From: Clostridium ganghwense
Lineage (GTDB): Bacteria; Bacillota; Clostridia; Clostridiales; Clostridiaceae
Assembly: GCF_026735165.1 (NCBI RefSeq)
Contig: NZ_JAPQES010000002.1
Location: 62,001 to 126,000, forward strand
Direction: 5' to 3'
Length of the DNA stretch: 64,000 bases
This document shows, piece by piece, positions 1 to 10,283 of the stretch (its first letter is position 1; each line of letters starts with the position of its first letter). The notes beneath the pieces were generated by a model, which worked only from the letters and a program-made list of their open reading frames with translations, made no database searches and had not been told where the DNA came from. The translations under genes and the position numbers were made by a program.

Positions 1-821
1 CTTTTTCCATCTAAAACAGAAAATTTTATACTATTTTCATTTACTTCAATATCTTCTGCTTTATATTCTACTTTGCCCTCAAATCCAATTCTAGCAGTTT
101 CATATTTTTCTTCACATACTGTAGCTAAAAGATCATTTTCATTATTCAACACTAATACACATTCTTTTGTGAAAAAGTCTGTTATCTCCATTTTAGCTTT
201 CAGTATATTTTCTCTAGTTTTTAAATTTTCTATATGAGATATGCCAACATTTGTAATTATAGCAATGTCAGGTCTTGCTACTTTTGCCAATCTGTGAATT
301 TCACCTAAATCACTCATCCCCATCTCAAGAACAGCTACATCATAACTATTATCAAGTTCAAATACCATCAAAGGTAATCCTATTTCATTATTAAAATTCC
401 CTTTTGTTTTAAATACTTTAAACTGAGAACTTAAAGCTGCTGCTGTTAAATCTTTTGTTGACGTTTTTCCTGTAGAACCTGTAATTCCTACAACTTTAAC
501 ATCCAACTTACTTCTATAATATTGCGCTAAATCTAATAAAGCTTTTTTTGTATCTTTAACTAAAATAACTGAGGTATTAGAATTTAATTCTTTTGTATCA
601 AACTTTATTTCATCTACTATGCATAAATTAGCACCTTTTCCACTAGCTTCCTTTATGAAATCATTTCCGTTAAAATTTTCACCTTTTAATGCGACAAATA
701 TACTATCTTTACATATTTTTCTTGTATCTGTGCTTAAATAATTATATTTATGTATTTCTTTATTTATGTATATTTTTCCGTCAATAGCATTAACTATTTC
801 CTCAAAGCTTAAACGTTCCAT
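1..821 (-). CDS. murF: MurF, UDP-MurNAc-pentapeptide synthetase (partial, 3' end outside window)
   Basis: About 273 codons are visible and the frame stays open to the left window edge, so the C-terminal part is missing. It adds D-Ala-D-Ala to UDP-MurNAc-tripeptide, the last cytoplasmic step of peptidoglycan precursor synthesis. The translation starts MERLSFEEIV and has the Mur-ligase ATP loop GITGSTGKTSTKD followed by the family's NFNNEIGLP segment, which identifies MurF rather than MurC/D/E. Its ATG follows the murE stop directly (TAA then ATG), so translation is probably coupled to murE. Confidence 0.93.
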   Translation of the reverse strand, partial: MERLSFEEIVNAIDGKIYINKEIHKYNYLSTDTRKICKDSIFVALKGENFNGNDFIKEASGKGANLCIVDEIKFDTKELNSNTSVILVKDTKKALLDLAQYYRSKLDVKVVGITGSTGKTSTKDLTAAALSSQFKVFKTKGNFNNEIGLPLMVFELDNSYDVAVLEMGMSDLGEIHRLAKVARPDIAIITNVGISHIENLKTRENILKAKMEITDFFTKECVLVLNNENDLLATVCEEKYETARIGFEGKVEYKAEDIEVNENSIKFSVLDGK

Positions 822-2267
822 TTAAAACAACTCCTTTACGATTTCCCTTATTACTTCTCTTTCGTCAAAATGTATTACCTTATCTTTCAAAATTTGGTAA
901 TCTTCATGTCCCTTTCCTGCTACTACTACTACATCTCCCTTTTTTGCAATCTCCATTGCTTTTTTTATAGCATCTCTACGATTTTCAACAACCATGTAAT
1001 TTTCCTTTTTTATTCCCTTTATTATATCTTCAATAATTTTCATAGGCTCTTCTGTTCTAGGATTATCAGAAGTAATTATGGCTATATCTGATATTTCCGA
1101 ACCTAGACTACCCATTATTGGTCTTTTAGTTGTGTCTCTATCTCCTCCACAACCAAAAACACTTATAAGTCTGCCTTTTGTAAACTCTTTAGCTGTTTTA
1201 AGTATATTTTCTAATCCATCTGGAGTATGAGCGTAGTCTACTATAACATCAAAATCTAAATTACAATCTTTAGTAGCTATTTCGCATCTTCCTGGAACCA
1301 CAACATTTTCTAGTCCTTTTTTAACATCCTCTAAAGAAATACCTTCACTCAGACATGCTCCTGCACAACATAATGCATTATAAACGTTATATCGTCCTGG
1401 AATATTTAAATTTATATGTATATTACTGTCTTCGTAATGTAAATCAAACTCTACTCCTCTTGAATGATTAACTATATTTTTAGCCACTAAGTCTGCATTT
1501 TCATCAACAGCATAAGTAATTTTGCTTCCTTCACTATCTTCAAACACTTTTTTTCCATAAGAATCATCTATGTTTATCACTGAATTCTTAGTATTTTTGA
1601 ATAATTTTAATTTTGCTTCATAGTAGTTTTCAAAAGTTTTATGAAAATCTAAATGATCTTGGGTTAAATTTGTAAATACTGCCTGTGAAAATCCAAGTCC
1701 ATAAACTCTATCTAAACTTAAGGAGTGAGAGGAAACTTCCATTATACAATATTTTATCTTTTTATCTACCATTTTTTTAAAAAGCTCATGAAGTTCAAGC
1801 GACTCAGGAGTAGTTCTCTCCGCTTTTAATTTTTCTTCACCAATAAAATTTGCAATAGTCCCTACAAGTCCTACACTGTATCCTGCATGTTCTAAAATAG
1901 ACTTTATCATGAAAGTTGAAGTTGTTTTTCCGTTTGTTCCAGTTATACCTATCAAATTTAATTTATTTGATGGATTTCCATAAAAATTTGAAGCACAAAC
2001 TGCAAGAGCTTCTCTTCCATTTTTTACTTTTATTATATTACACTCAGGAGCATTATCCAACTTTTTACTGCAAATTATTGCCACTGCACCCTTTTCATAA
2101 GCACTTTGTACATATTTATGTCCATCTACATTAAATCCTTCAATGCAAATAAATATATCTCCTTTTTCAATCTTTCTTGAATCATACTCTATTTTGTTAA
2201 TCTCAACACTTTCTTCTCCCTTAATAATTTCATAATTTAAACCTTTAAGTATTTCTCTAAGTTTCAC
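822..2267 (-). CDS. murE: MurE, UDP-MurNAc-L-Ala-D-Glu:meso-diaminopimelate ligase
   Basis: 481 residues, the usual MurE length. It adds the third amino acid of the peptidoglycan stem peptide in the cytoplasm. The ATP loop [10 protein letters not shown] lies at 107-116, the YYEAKLKLF segment holds the lysine normally carbamylated (about K219), and DNPR at 401-404 is the motif that selects meso-diaminopimelate over lysine. The start is GTG with AGGGGTGA upstream. It abuts murF and follows spoVD, the usual dcw-cluster order. A 14-bp hairpin lies just upstream between it and spoVD. Confidence 0.96.
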   Translation of the reverse strand: MKLREILKGLNYEIIKGEESVEINKIEYDSRKIEKGDIFICIEGFNVDGHKYVQSAYEKGAVAIICSKKLDNAPECNIIKVKNGREALAVCASNFYGNPSNKLNLIGITGTNGKTTSTFMIKSILEHAGYSVGLVGTIANFIGEEKLKAERTTPESLELHELFKKMVDKKIKYCIMEVSSHSLSLDRVYGLGFSQAVFTNLTQDHLDFHKTFENYYEAKLKLFKNTKNSVINIDDSYGKKVFEDSEGSKITYAVDENADLVAKNIVNHSRGVEFDLHYEDSNIHINLNIPGRYNVYNALCCAGACLSEGISLEDVKKGLENVVVPGRCEIATKDCNLDFDVIVDYAHTPDGLENILKTAKEFTKGRLISVFGCGGDRDTTKRPIMGSLGSEISDIAIITSDNPRTEEPMKIIEDIIKGIKKENYMVVENRRDAIKKAMEIAKKGDVVVVAGKGHEDYQILKDKVIHFDEREVIREIVKELF

Positions 2268-2294
2268 TTAAATCACCCCTATAATACAAATTAA

Positions 2295-2326
2295 TGTGAT
2301 TAGCATAAGAGTTTATGCTAATCACA
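2295..2326 (-). terminator. Perfect 14-bp hairpin between spoVD and murE
   Basis: Arms TGTGATTAGCATAA (2295-2308) and its exact complement (2313-2326) enclose a 4-base loop. On the minus strand it follows spoVD and is trailed by a T-rich but not pure-T stretch. It may be a weak intrinsic terminator or attenuator that lowers read-through from spoVD into murE. Confidence 0.55.
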
Positions 2327-2399
2327 TATTATATATTTATTATCTTGCTTTAAATAATGCTTAAAGTTTTTCTTTTTTACTATAAACTCTAAACTATAT

Positions 2400-4571
2400 C
2401 TAATCTCCTATTTCTTGCAATTTCAGAACAATTTTCGTAGTATTTCTATTTACTCTTTGTCCTGCACTAATACTTTGTTCAGTAACCACTCCATTACCTA
2501 TTACTTTAGCTTCAATACCTAATCCTTTTAGTAGTTCTACTGCCTTTTCTTTACTATATCCTTTAAGACTTGGAACCACTACTTCCTTATTATAATTTGA
2601 CGATGTTCCACTGTAAAGTACTATTTTCCTTCCCTCTTCTACAGAATACCCTGGTTTAGGAGTCATATCAACAATATATTCTCCTTTATCATCAATTTGA
2701 TAATTAAGCTTAGATTCCTTTAGAATTTTTAATGCTTCACTCTTTTTTGTACCTCTTACTTCAGGTACAACTACGTTTTTCAATAAAACATTTTCATCTC
2801 CATCTTTTAAAGCCATATAATTAAATATATCTGTAAATACCTGTTTAGCAACTGGTGTAGCAATTTGACCTGCATAATAATTAGAAGGATCTGGTTCGTC
2901 AATTGAAATAAATAATGTTACCTTTGGATCATCTGCTGGAGCCATACCTCCAAAAGACGCAATATACTTTCCTTGCGCATATCTACCATTCATAACCTTT
3001 TGAGCAGTACCTGTTTTACCAGCTATATTATAACCCTCAACATAAGCCTTACTTCCTCCACCTTCTGAAACAACCTTCTCAAGATATCCTCTTAAACGAT
3101 CCATAACTTCTTTATCTGCCACCTGTCTTTTTCCGTAATTCTGAAATTCTTCATCTACTATTTTATGATTTTCCTCATCATAATGAATAATTTCTTTCAT
3201 AACATGAGGCCTAACCCAAGTTCCTCCATTAGCTATAACATTTAATGCTGTGATATACTGTATACCAGTTAAAGTATTTGTCTGACCAAATGAAATTGTT
3301 GCTAAATCAGTTTCACTTATATTTTCAGTCTTTTTTATGATACCAGAAGCTTCACCTGGAAGGTCTATGCCTGTTTTTTGTCCAAAACCAAATTTTTTAA
3401 TATACTTATTTAATTTCTCAGCACCTAATCTTTTACCTAAATCCATAAATCCAACATTGCATGAATTTTTTAAAATATCAACAAAAGCTTCTGTTCCATG
3501 TCCCGTTCTCTTCCAGCAATGTATTATCCTTTTGCCAATAGGTGTACCACCATTACAAGTGATTTGATAAGTATCTTCATCTATTACTTTTTCTTCCATT
3601 GCTGCTGTTGCCGTAATAACTTTAAAAATTGAACCAGGTTCAAAAATATCACTAACAGCTCTATTTCTCCAATTTTTCTGTAATTCATTAAAACTTTTAC
3701 CTTCAACCCATGGAGAATTAGGATTATAATCTGGCTTATTTGCCATAGCTAGTATCTCACCATTTTTAGGGTTCATTGCGACAATTGTAACTGCCTTGGC
3801 CTTATTATCTTTCAATGCTTGTTCTGCTGCCTTTTCTGCAAAATGCTGAATCATATCATCAATAGTAAGTACAACATTTTTTCCTGGAACAGGTCTTGTA
3901 TATTCAGAAATTGTATAGGGAAGCTCTTGACTTTTATTATCTGTTTCAGCTATTTTAACCCCTGGAATTCCCGCTAAATATTTATTATATTTTAATTCAA
4001 CTCCTGTTAAACCTTCTCCATCAGATCGGGTATGTCCTAAAACATGTGCTAAAAAATTATTATTTGGATAATACCTTCTCGTATCTGGTGAAACAATAAC
4101 TCCTCTAATTTTTAAATCTCTAACTTTATCTGCTTCTTCTTTTTCAATTCTTCGTTTTAATGTAGCAGAACCAATTGGTAATCCACCCGGCAATTTTTTA
4201 TGTAATATTTTTAATACGTCTTCTTTTTCCATACTTAAAGGACCAGATAATTTAATAGCTATATCTTCATCCGTAAGTTTTTTCTTTTCCTGAGTTTTTC
4301 TAAGAGTATTCATATCTAAATCCACTCTGTAAACATTAGCACTTACAGCAAGTTCATGTCCATTTCTATCCAGTATTTTTCCACGCCTAGCTTCAATTTT
4401 AACATCACTAGTCCACTGATTTTCCGCAATACTTTTGTACTGTGGAGACTTAACTATAGTAAGATAAGACAATCTACCTACTAGTCCAAAAAACAAAAGC
4501 AAAAGTATGCAGAAAACCGCCAGCATCCTTCGCTTTATTATAACTTTATCTCTGTATTCTTTTTTAGCCAC
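2400..4571 (-). CDS. spoVD: SpoVD-type class B penicillin-binding protein with PASTA domains
   Basis: 723-residue membrane-anchored transpeptidase. One membrane segment lies at about 16-37, followed by a PBP dimerisation domain and then the transpeptidase with active-site serine in SIFK (314-317), SCN (370-372) and KTGT (519-522). Two PASTA repeats occupy roughly 598-657 and 665-720. In spore formers a PASTA-tailed class B PBP beside murE is SpoVD, needed for spore cortex; the close paralogue FtsI/PbpB (septal) is the alternative and sequence alone does not fully separate them. The start is GTG with a strong GGAGG site. The gene follows the ftsL-like gene by 15 bases. Confidence 0.88.
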   Translation of the reverse strand: MAKKEYRDKVIIKRRMLAVFCILLLLFFGLVGRLSYLTIVKSPQYKSIAENQWTSDVKIEARRGKILDRNGHELAVSANVYRVDLDMNTLRKTQEKKKLTDEDIAIKLSGPLSMEKEDVLKILHKKLPGGLPIGSATLKRRIEKEEADKVRDLKIRGVIVSPDTRRYYPNNNFLAHVLGHTRSDGEGLTGVELKYNKYLAGIPGVKIAETDNKSQELPYTISEYTRPVPGKNVVLTIDDMIQHFAEKAAEQALKDNKAKAVTIVAMNPKNGEILAMANKPDYNPNSPWVEGKSFNELQKNWRNRAVSDIFEPGSIFKVITATAAMEEKVIDEDTYQITCNGGTPIGKRIIHCWKRTGHGTEAFVDILKNSCNVGFMDLGKRLGAEKLNKYIKKFGFGQKTGIDLPGEASGIIKKTENISETDLATISFGQTNTLTGIQYITALNVIANGGTWVRPHVMKEIIHYDEENHKIVDEEFQNYGKRQVADKEVMDRLRGYLEKVVSEGGGSKAYVEGYNIAGKTGTAQKVMNGRYAQGKYIASFGGMAPADDPKVTLFISIDEPDPSNYYAGQIATPVAKQVFTDIFNYMALKDGDENVLLKNVVVPEVRGTKKSEALKILKESKLNYQIDDKGEYIVDMTPKPGYSVEEGRKIVLYSGTSSNYNKEVVVPSLKGYSKEKAVELLKGLGIEAKVIGNGVVTEQSISAGQRVNRNTTKIVLKLQEIGD

Positions 4572-4586
4572 ACTTATTTACCTCCG

Positions 4587-5084
4587 TTAGAACAGAATCT
4601 TCTTTATTTTCTCTATAAAACTATTACTTTTCTTTACTCCATTCTCATGAGTTTTTTTAAAATTATTTCTCCCTAAATCAACCTGCACAGCGTTAGCTCT
4701 GCTTCTAGGAATCATATTTAACTGTTCTGTAGCTTTTTTTTCAATTTGTTCAATATTATTATACTTCAGCAATCCAATTTTTAAATTTTCGTTATCTGCA
4801 TTCACAACTGCAATTTGTTTTTTAACCTCTGTTATATTTTTCTCCATGTTATAAATTAAGCAGTATCTGTAAACTAAAGTGACACCAACCCCAAATGCCA
4901 ATATTATATTTCTTAGTACTTTTGCTTTTTTCTTTATCTGTTTCTGCTTATTAATTTTGATATGTTCTTTTTTAGATTTTTCAAGTTCCTTATGTTTTTG
5001 TTCATCAACACCCCTTGAAGGTGCGTAATCAGGGGCTAAAGCATTACTACCACTTACGGCATTTTTTTTATTTGTTACTATCAC
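4587..5084 (-). CDS. FtsL-like septum formation protein
   Basis: 165 residues: a basic, lysine-rich cytoplasmic N-terminus, one membrane segment at about 57-77, then a short extracytoplasmic coiled stretch with leucine and asparagine heptads. This small bitopic architecture, plus the position between rsmH and the class B PBP, is that of FtsL, a divisome scaffold partnering FtsB/DivIC. FtsL proteins are poorly conserved, so the assignment rests mainly on context and topology. The start is GTG with GGAGGGAATAAA upstream. Confidence 0.72.
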   Translation of the reverse strand: MIVTNKKNAVSGSNALAPDYAPSRGVDEQKHKELEKSKKEHIKINKQKQIKKKAKVLRNIILAFGVGVTLVYRYCLIYNMEKNITEVKKQIAVVNADNENLKIGLLKYNNIEQIEKKATEQLNMIPRSRANAVQVDLGRNNFKKTHENGVKKSNSFIEKIKKILF

Positions 5085-5111
5085 TTTATTCCCTCCATTC
5101 CTAATTTAGAA

Positions 5112-6041
5112 CTAAATTTTTTCTGCTACTCTAAGCTTTGCACTTTTGCTTCTTGAGTTAATTTCTTTTTCCTTTTCTGTTGGTTCAATTGGTTTCCTAC
5201 TAATTATTTCGATAATCGGCTTTTTGTTACAAATGCAAATTGGAAATTCTTTAGGACATGTGCAAGGTTTTTGAAGTTTTCTAAATTTATTCTTAATTAT
5301 TCTATCCTCTAAAGAATGGAAAGTAATTATCGAAATTCTTCCATTTTTATTTAAGTTATTTATACTATCTTCCACAGCTTTATCTAATATTGCAAGTTCT
5401 CCATTAACTTCTATTCTTATAGCTTGAAACGTCTTTTTAGCTGGATGCCCACTTTTCTGAAATTTTGCAGGTATTGCAGCTCTAATAATATCCACTAATT
5501 CCAAAGTGGTTTCTATAGATTTTTTTTCTCTAGCCTTAACTATAAACTGTGCAATTCTCTTTGCAAACTTATCTTCCCCATATTCCTTTATAATTCTAAA
5601 AATTTCATTTTCACTATATCCATTAACAATGTCATAAGCTGAAAATTCTCTTTCCCTATTCATCCTCATATCAAGAGGAGCATCTTTCATGTAACTGAAT
5701 CCTCTCTCTGCAGTATCTAGCTGATGTGAAGAAACCCCTAAATCCATTAAAATCCCATCAACTTTGTCAATTTTAAGTTCCTTTAAAATTTCATCTATAT
5801 TATAAAAATTATCATGCACATATGTTACATTTTCATAATCCTTTAATTTTTCTTTAGCTGCTTTAAGTGCATTTGTATCTTGATCTATACCTATTAATCT
5901 TCCCTTATTTGATACACGTTTAAGTATTTCACTAGAGTGTCCAGCACCTCCAAGGGTACAATCTATATAAATTCCATCTTCTTTTATGTTAAGTGATTCA
6001 ATAACTTCATCTAATAATACTGATATATGTTTAAATTCCAT
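5112..6041 (-). CDS. rsmH: RsmH (MraW), 16S rRNA C1402 N4-methyltransferase
   Basis: 309 residues, standard length. It methylates N4 of cytidine 1402 in the ribosomal decoding centre using SAM. The SAM-binding motif [10 protein letters not shown] is at 27-36; the [11 protein letters not shown] and ITFHSLEDR segments are family hallmarks, and a cysteine group ([12 protein letters not shown]) lies near the C-terminus. It heads the dcw-type cluster; mraZ, which often precedes it, is not adjacent here. The ATG has a GAAGGAGACAG ribosome site. Confidence 0.95.
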   Translation of the reverse strand: MEFKHISVLLDEVIESLNIKEDGIYIDCTLGGAGHSSEILKRVSNKGRLIGIDQDTNALKAAKEKLKDYENVTYVHDNFYNIDEILKELKIDKVDGILMDLGVSSHQLDTAERGFSYMKDAPLDMRMNREREFSAYDIVNGYSENEIFRIIKEYGEDKFAKRIAQFIVKAREKKSIETTLELVDIIRAAIPAKFQKSGHPAKKTFQAIRIEVNGELAILDKAVEDSINNLNKNGRISIITFHSLEDRIIKNKFRKLQKPCTCPKEFPICICNKKPIIEIISRKPIEPTEKEKEINSRSKSAKLRVAEKI

Positions 6042-6149
6042 AACTGTCTCCTTCTAATTTCAATTCTAGTCATTATTCAATATTTACTATTTCCTTTTTT
6101 CTTTCTCTGTATTCTAAAACTCACCCATTCATTACACTTCTAATAATAT

Positions 6150-6178
6150 TCTATAATATTATTCTATAAAAAATCCAA
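6150..6178 (-). promoter_or_regulatory. Possible sigma-A promoter of the rsmH-murF cluster
   Basis: On the minus strand TTGGAT (6178-6173), 17 bases, then TATAGA (6155-6150), about 110 bases upstream of the rsmH start. Both boxes are imperfect and the region is extremely AT-rich, so chance matches are likely. Confidence 0.3.
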
Positions 6179-6425
6179 AACTCCTTCTATAAAATTATAT
6201 TTTTTAAATTTAATTTTTAAAAATATTAAAATTTATCTAATTATTTTTTTATCGAAAAATGTTATGTATTGTATTTATTTGTTTTTTGTTTTTTTATTTT
6301 TCCTCTTTTCTCATCACAAAATTATATATCGTATAATTATCGACATACTTAATGCTAACTTGTATTCCATTAATATTATTTTTGATAAATTAGAAATTAG
6401 CTACCTTTTCCTTTAGCTTACTTTC

Positions 6426-6454
6426 TTGAAATAGTAACTAATCTAGAGTATAAT
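6426..6454 (+). promoter_or_regulatory. Sigma-A promoter of ychF
   Basis: TTGAAA (6426-6431), exactly 17 bases, TATAAT (6449-6454), 45 bases before the ychF ATG. The -10 is perfect and the -35 matches five of six. Confidence 0.75.
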
Positions 6455-6498
6455 TTATTAGGAAATTATACTAAACGGAAAGAAAGGAATGTACATAG

Positions 6499-7596
6499 AT
6501 GAAACTAGGAATCGTTGGATTACCCAATGTTGGAAAAAGCACCTTATTTAATGCAATAACAAAAGCTGGAGCAGAATCCGCAAATTATCCATTTTGTACA
6601 ATAGAGCCAAATGTAGGAGTTGTAACTGTTCCTGATGAAAGATTAGAAGTACTTAGACAAATGTATGACTCTAAAAAGAAGATTTATGCAGCTGTTGAAT
6701 TCTATGATATAGCTGGACTTGTTAAAGGTGCTAGCAAAGGTGAGGGTCTTGGTAATAAATTTTTATCACATATAAGAGAAGTTGCTGCAATTGTTCATAC
6801 AGTTAGATGCTTTAAAGATGACAATGTTGTTCATGTAGAAGGTTCTGTAGATCCTATTAGAGATATAGAAACAATAAATCTTGAACTAATTTTTGCAGAT
6901 CTTGAAGTTGTAGAAAGAAGATTAGAAAGAACTAAAAAAACTGCTCGCAGTGGAAATAAAGAAGCAAAAGCTGAATTAGAATTACTTGAAAAGGTAAAAG
7001 CTCATCTTGAAAATGATAAACCTGTTAGAACTTTAGAAACTACTGAAGAAGAAGCTGATATAATAAAAACCTTCTTCTTAATAACTTCAAAACCTATATT
7101 ATATGTAGCTAATATATCTGAAGATGATTTAGTATCAGGCAACACTGAAAATGAATTTGTTAAAAAAGTAAAAGCTTATGCAGAAGAAGAAAATTCCGAA
7201 GTTGTAACTATTTGTGCTAAAATCGAAGAAGAATTATCCACTCTTGAAGATGAAGAAAGAGATGAAATGCTTTCTGAATATGGATTAACTGAACCTGGTT
7301 TAAATAGATTGGTTCGTTCAGGTTATAAACTTCTTGGTCTTATGAGTTTCTTAACTGCTGGACAACAAGAGATAAGAGCTTGGACTATTAAAATAGGTAC
7401 AAAAGCTCCTCAAGCTGGTGGTAAAATTCACTCAGACATTGAAAGAGGATTTATAAGAGCCGAAATAATCTCTTATGACAAGCTTGTTGAATGTGGCTCT
7501 GAATCAGCGGCAAGAGAAAAAGGAGTCTATAGACTTGAAGGTAAAGATTACATTATGCAAAATGGTGATGTAGTACACTTTAGATTTAATGTGTAG
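6499..7596 (+). CDS. ychF: YchF, Obg-family P-loop ATPase
   Basis: 365 residues, the usual length. YchF belongs to the TRAFAC/Obg GTPase group but prefers ATP, associates with ribosomes and is linked to stress responses. The P-loop GLPNVGKST is at 7-15, switch residues include DIAGLVKGASKGEG, and a C-terminal TGS domain ends the protein with the typical DGDVVHFRFNV-like tail (here NGDVVHFRFNV). It is a single gene with its own promoter and a terminator downstream. Confidence 0.96.
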   Translation: MKLGIVGLPNVGKSTLFNAITKAGAESANYPFCTIEPNVGVVTVPDERLEVLRQMYDSKKKIYAAVEFYDIAGLVKGASKGEGLGNKFLSHIREVAAIVHTVRCFKDDNVVHVEGSVDPIRDIETINLELIFADLEVVERRLERTKKTARSGNKEAKAELELLEKVKAHLENDKPVRTLETTEEEADIIKTFFLITSKPILYVANISEDDLVSGNTENEFVKKVKAYAEEENSEVVTICAKIEEELSTLEDEERDEMLSEYGLTEPGLNRLVRSGYKLLGLMSFLTAGQQEIRAWTIKIGTKAPQAGGKIHSDIERGFIRAEIISYDKLVECGSESAAREKGVYRLEGKDYIMQNGDVVHFRFNV

Positions 7597-7632
7597 TAGC
7601 TAATATCAAAAACTAAATTATTGCAAATATAT

Positions 7633-7660
7633 AAAAGACAGTGATTTTTCGCTGTCTTTT
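7633..7660. terminator. Intrinsic terminator between convergent ychF and the Lon-like gene
   Basis: Arms AAAAGACAG (7633-7641) and CTGTCTTTT (7652-7660), extendable inward by a wobble pair. Each arm carries an A-run/T-run edge, so it can work on both strands for the two convergent genes. Confidence 0.75.
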
Positions 7661-7697
7661 ATACTATATAAATTACTCGTTAACTGATTATATACGT

Positions 7698-9986
7698 TTA
7701 AATTGTCTTTTTACCATATTTTCTAATTTCTTTTTTCACAGCGGCAATAACTGTCTTGTAATCTCCCATTAAAGTCCTTACAGCATCTTGTATATTATTC
7801 ATTGTATATATATGAAATCTTCCCTCTTCTATAGCTTTTTCAACTTCATTGCTTAAAACAATATTATTCCTGTTACTATATGGTATAAGAACACCTTTGT
7901 CCTCAATATTATCAATAACTTTACATATCTTAAAAAATCCCTCTATTTTTTCATTAACTCCGCCAATTGGCTGCACTTCTCCAAATTGGTTTATTGATCC
8001 TGTAACTGATATATTCTGTTTTATAGGTATTCCACTTAAAGCAGAAATCATACAAACAAGCTCAGCTACCGAAGCACTATCCCCATCAATTTTTCCATAT
8101 ATCTGCTCAAAACTTAAGTGAAAATTAACTGGTAATTTATTGTATTTTCCAAAACGTTCACTAATTATACCCTTTAAAATATTCACTGCTTTACTATGAA
8201 TATTACCACTTAAATCACTTTGTTTTTGAACATCTATGATTTCTCCTTCGCCTCTATAACATGAACAGGTTATCCTTATTGGTTTTCCAAAACTAAAATA
8301 TCCTGAATCTATAACTGATAATCCATTAATTTGACCTATTTTTTTATCTTTTACCTTTATTAATATTTTGCCTTCTTTATAAACCTCCCTAATTTCTTTT
8401 TCTACTAAGTCTTCCTTATAAGCTATATCAATTATATCTTTTGCTGTAATTGTATCTCTATTTTCTCGTAAAACATTATTATTAGAAAGCATTAAAATTT
8501 TACTAAGTTCTTCATCATTAAAAAACATTTTTTTTCTGTGTTCTGCTCTACGCGATAAATATTTTGCAATTTCTCTAATTGTCTTTTTATCTAAAGGTTT
8601 TAATTTATTGTCATTACAAATTTTCTGTACACTATCCATTAGCGATAACTTAGTATCATCATTCACTTCTACTACTGGACTATATTGAGCCTTTATCTTG
8701 AATATCTTTCCAAAATCCTCATCGTAATTATATAACAAGTCGTATGTTTGATAGTCGCCTATAATAATTACTTTTTCCTTAAATTTAATAGGTTCAGGAT
8801 CTAACCCTCTTAAAGATAATATATCAATATATCCTTTACTATAGTCAAAATCAACTTTTTCACTTGTGATGGTTTTTTTCAAATTATAATAAGCATTAGT
8901 ATTAGTAAGTAAACTATTAGCACGAACTATTAAACATCCTTCATTTGCTTTCAAAATTGATCCGCTCTTAATGAAAGATACATCAGTAACATAAGTTCCA
9001 TTTTCATTTTTATATTCTATACATCCTAGTAAATTTGTAATACTAGGATTTTCTTCAAAAATTACTCTTGGACTACTATGATTACTGTTATCAACTAAAA
9101 CATTAACATCATATTTCATTATTATCTCATTAATTTTCTCTTCATCATCTTCATATATCATAGAGTAATTATCAACTATATTTATTTCTATTTCATCATT
9201 AATTTCTTTTAAAAATTCTATTGCTTCAATATCATTTTTAAATTCTTCTTCACATTCATTTTTAATATCTTTTGTTCCTTCTTTTAAATATTCTTTTAAT
9301 ATTTTTCTAACTTTAACCAGTTCATTTGATTCAATTTCTTTGAGTTCTTCTAATATTTGTTGAGATTTATTCTTTAATTCACTAACGCTTTTTAGTATCT
9401 CTTCTTTCTTTTCAGATTCTAATTCATCATATTCTCGTTCTGTCATTACCTCTTCACCTTTTAAAGGTATAAACGTAAAACCCTTACTAGTAGATCTTAT
9501 TTCAAACCCCTGAGCACGAGCATTATTCATTAACTCTGCAACAAGTTCACTTCTCTTATTTTGAATATTTTCAATTATTTCTTCTTTTTCCTTACATACC
9601 GAGCTATTATAAAAATCATATACTGTTTTATTATAAACATCCTGTAATTCCTCAACAGTTTCCTTTAGTATTTTCCCCTTACCATTTGATAAGAATAATG
9701 CAAAAGGTTTATCCACATCTTCCTTAACAACATAGCATATATCTTTTGGTTTATCTTTATTTTTTAATACTTCACTAATAAATTCTTTTATATCATTTAA
9801 TTTATTTTTTGTAAAATTATCTATCAAATAGACATTATATCCTTCTTTATCTATATTCAAAGCAGATTTTATTTTGTCATATACTTCCTCAGTATATTCT
9901 GGTAAACTAAATTTCTTTTTATTAGAATTTATATCTTTAATATCAAACTCATATATTATATCCTGGGATGACAATTCCATATTCAT
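7698..9986 (-). CDS. Lon-like (AAA_32 / LonC-type) protease with degenerate ATP site
   Basis: 762 residues. The C-terminal S16 protease domain is intact: Ser637 in DGDSA and Lys680 in NEKIEG form the Lon-type Ser-Lys dyad. The N-terminal half follows the AAA_32 Lon-like family (PKDICYVVKEDVDKP at about 80-94, then SNGKGK). However, where relatives carry a GPPGTGKT-like Walker A, this protein reads GYNVYLIDNFTKNKLNDI (49-66) with no P-loop glycines or GKT/S. It is therefore probably an ATP-independent protease, as established for LonC-type enzymes that lack a Walker motif. A long charged coiled segment spans about 130-270. The ATG has a clear GGGGGAGG site. Substrates are unknown. Confidence 0.8.
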   Translation of the reverse strand: MNMELSSQDIIYEFDIKDINSNKKKFSLPEYTEEVYDKIKSALNIDKEGYNVYLIDNFTKNKLNDIKEFISEVLKNKDKPKDICYVVKEDVDKPFALFLSNGKGKILKETVEELQDVYNKTVYDFYNSSVCKEKEEIIENIQNKRSELVAELMNNARAQGFEIRSTSKGFTFIPLKGEEVMTEREYDELESEKKEEILKSVSELKNKSQQILEELKEIESNELVKVRKILKEYLKEGTKDIKNECEEEFKNDIEAIEFLKEINDEIEINIVDNYSMIYEDDEEKINEIIMKYDVNVLVDNSNHSSPRVIFEENPSITNLLGCIEYKNENGTYVTDVSFIKSGSILKANEGCLIVRANSLLTNTNAYYNLKKTITSEKVDFDYSKGYIDILSLRGLDPEPIKFKEKVIIIGDYQTYDLLYNYDEDFGKIFKIKAQYSPVVEVNDDTKLSLMDSVQKICNDNKLKPLDKKTIREIAKYLSRRAEHRKKMFFNDEELSKILMLSNNNVLRENRDTITAKDIIDIAYKEDLVEKEIREVYKEGKILIKVKDKKIGQINGLSVIDSGYFSFGKPIRITCSCYRGEGEIIDVQKQSDLSGNIHSKAVNILKGIISERFGKYNKLPVNFHLSFEQIYGKIDGDSASVAELVCMISALSGIPIKQNISVTGSINQFGEVQPIGGVNEKIEGFFKICKVIDNIEDKGVLIPYSNRNNIVLSNEVEKAIEEGRFHIYTMNNIQDAVRTLMGDYKTVIAAVKKEIRKYGKKTI

Positions 9987-10283
9987 ATTCCTCCCCCTTT
10001 CCTACACTTATTATATTAATATTCTTAAATTATTAATTTAGGAACATTAATTTAACATAAATCTCTTAAATAACATAAAATATTTAAATTCTTATATATT
10101 TTCTAAGTTCATTTTGAATAGCTTTAAATATCCCTTTATCTATCTCTACATGTATTTAGAGGTTATGGGCAAAACTATAATTGGCTATTTTAAAAAAAAT
10201 CATACTATGTTATAATAAATTCTAGTTATAATCTTATTCTTATATTATTTTGACTAGAAATTATATGTAAAGGAGCTATTCAT

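Larger units (their letters stand above)
6042..6498. other. Divergent AT-rich intergenic region between rsmH and ychF
   Basis: This 457-base gap separates divergently transcribed rsmH and ychF. It holds a convincing ychF promoter (6426-6454) and a weak candidate for rsmH. I see no further ORF, RNA gene or repeat in it. Confidence 0.6.

Noticed and set aside
870-1091. Small plus-strand frame opposite murE
   Set aside because: Antisense shadow; no ribosome site.
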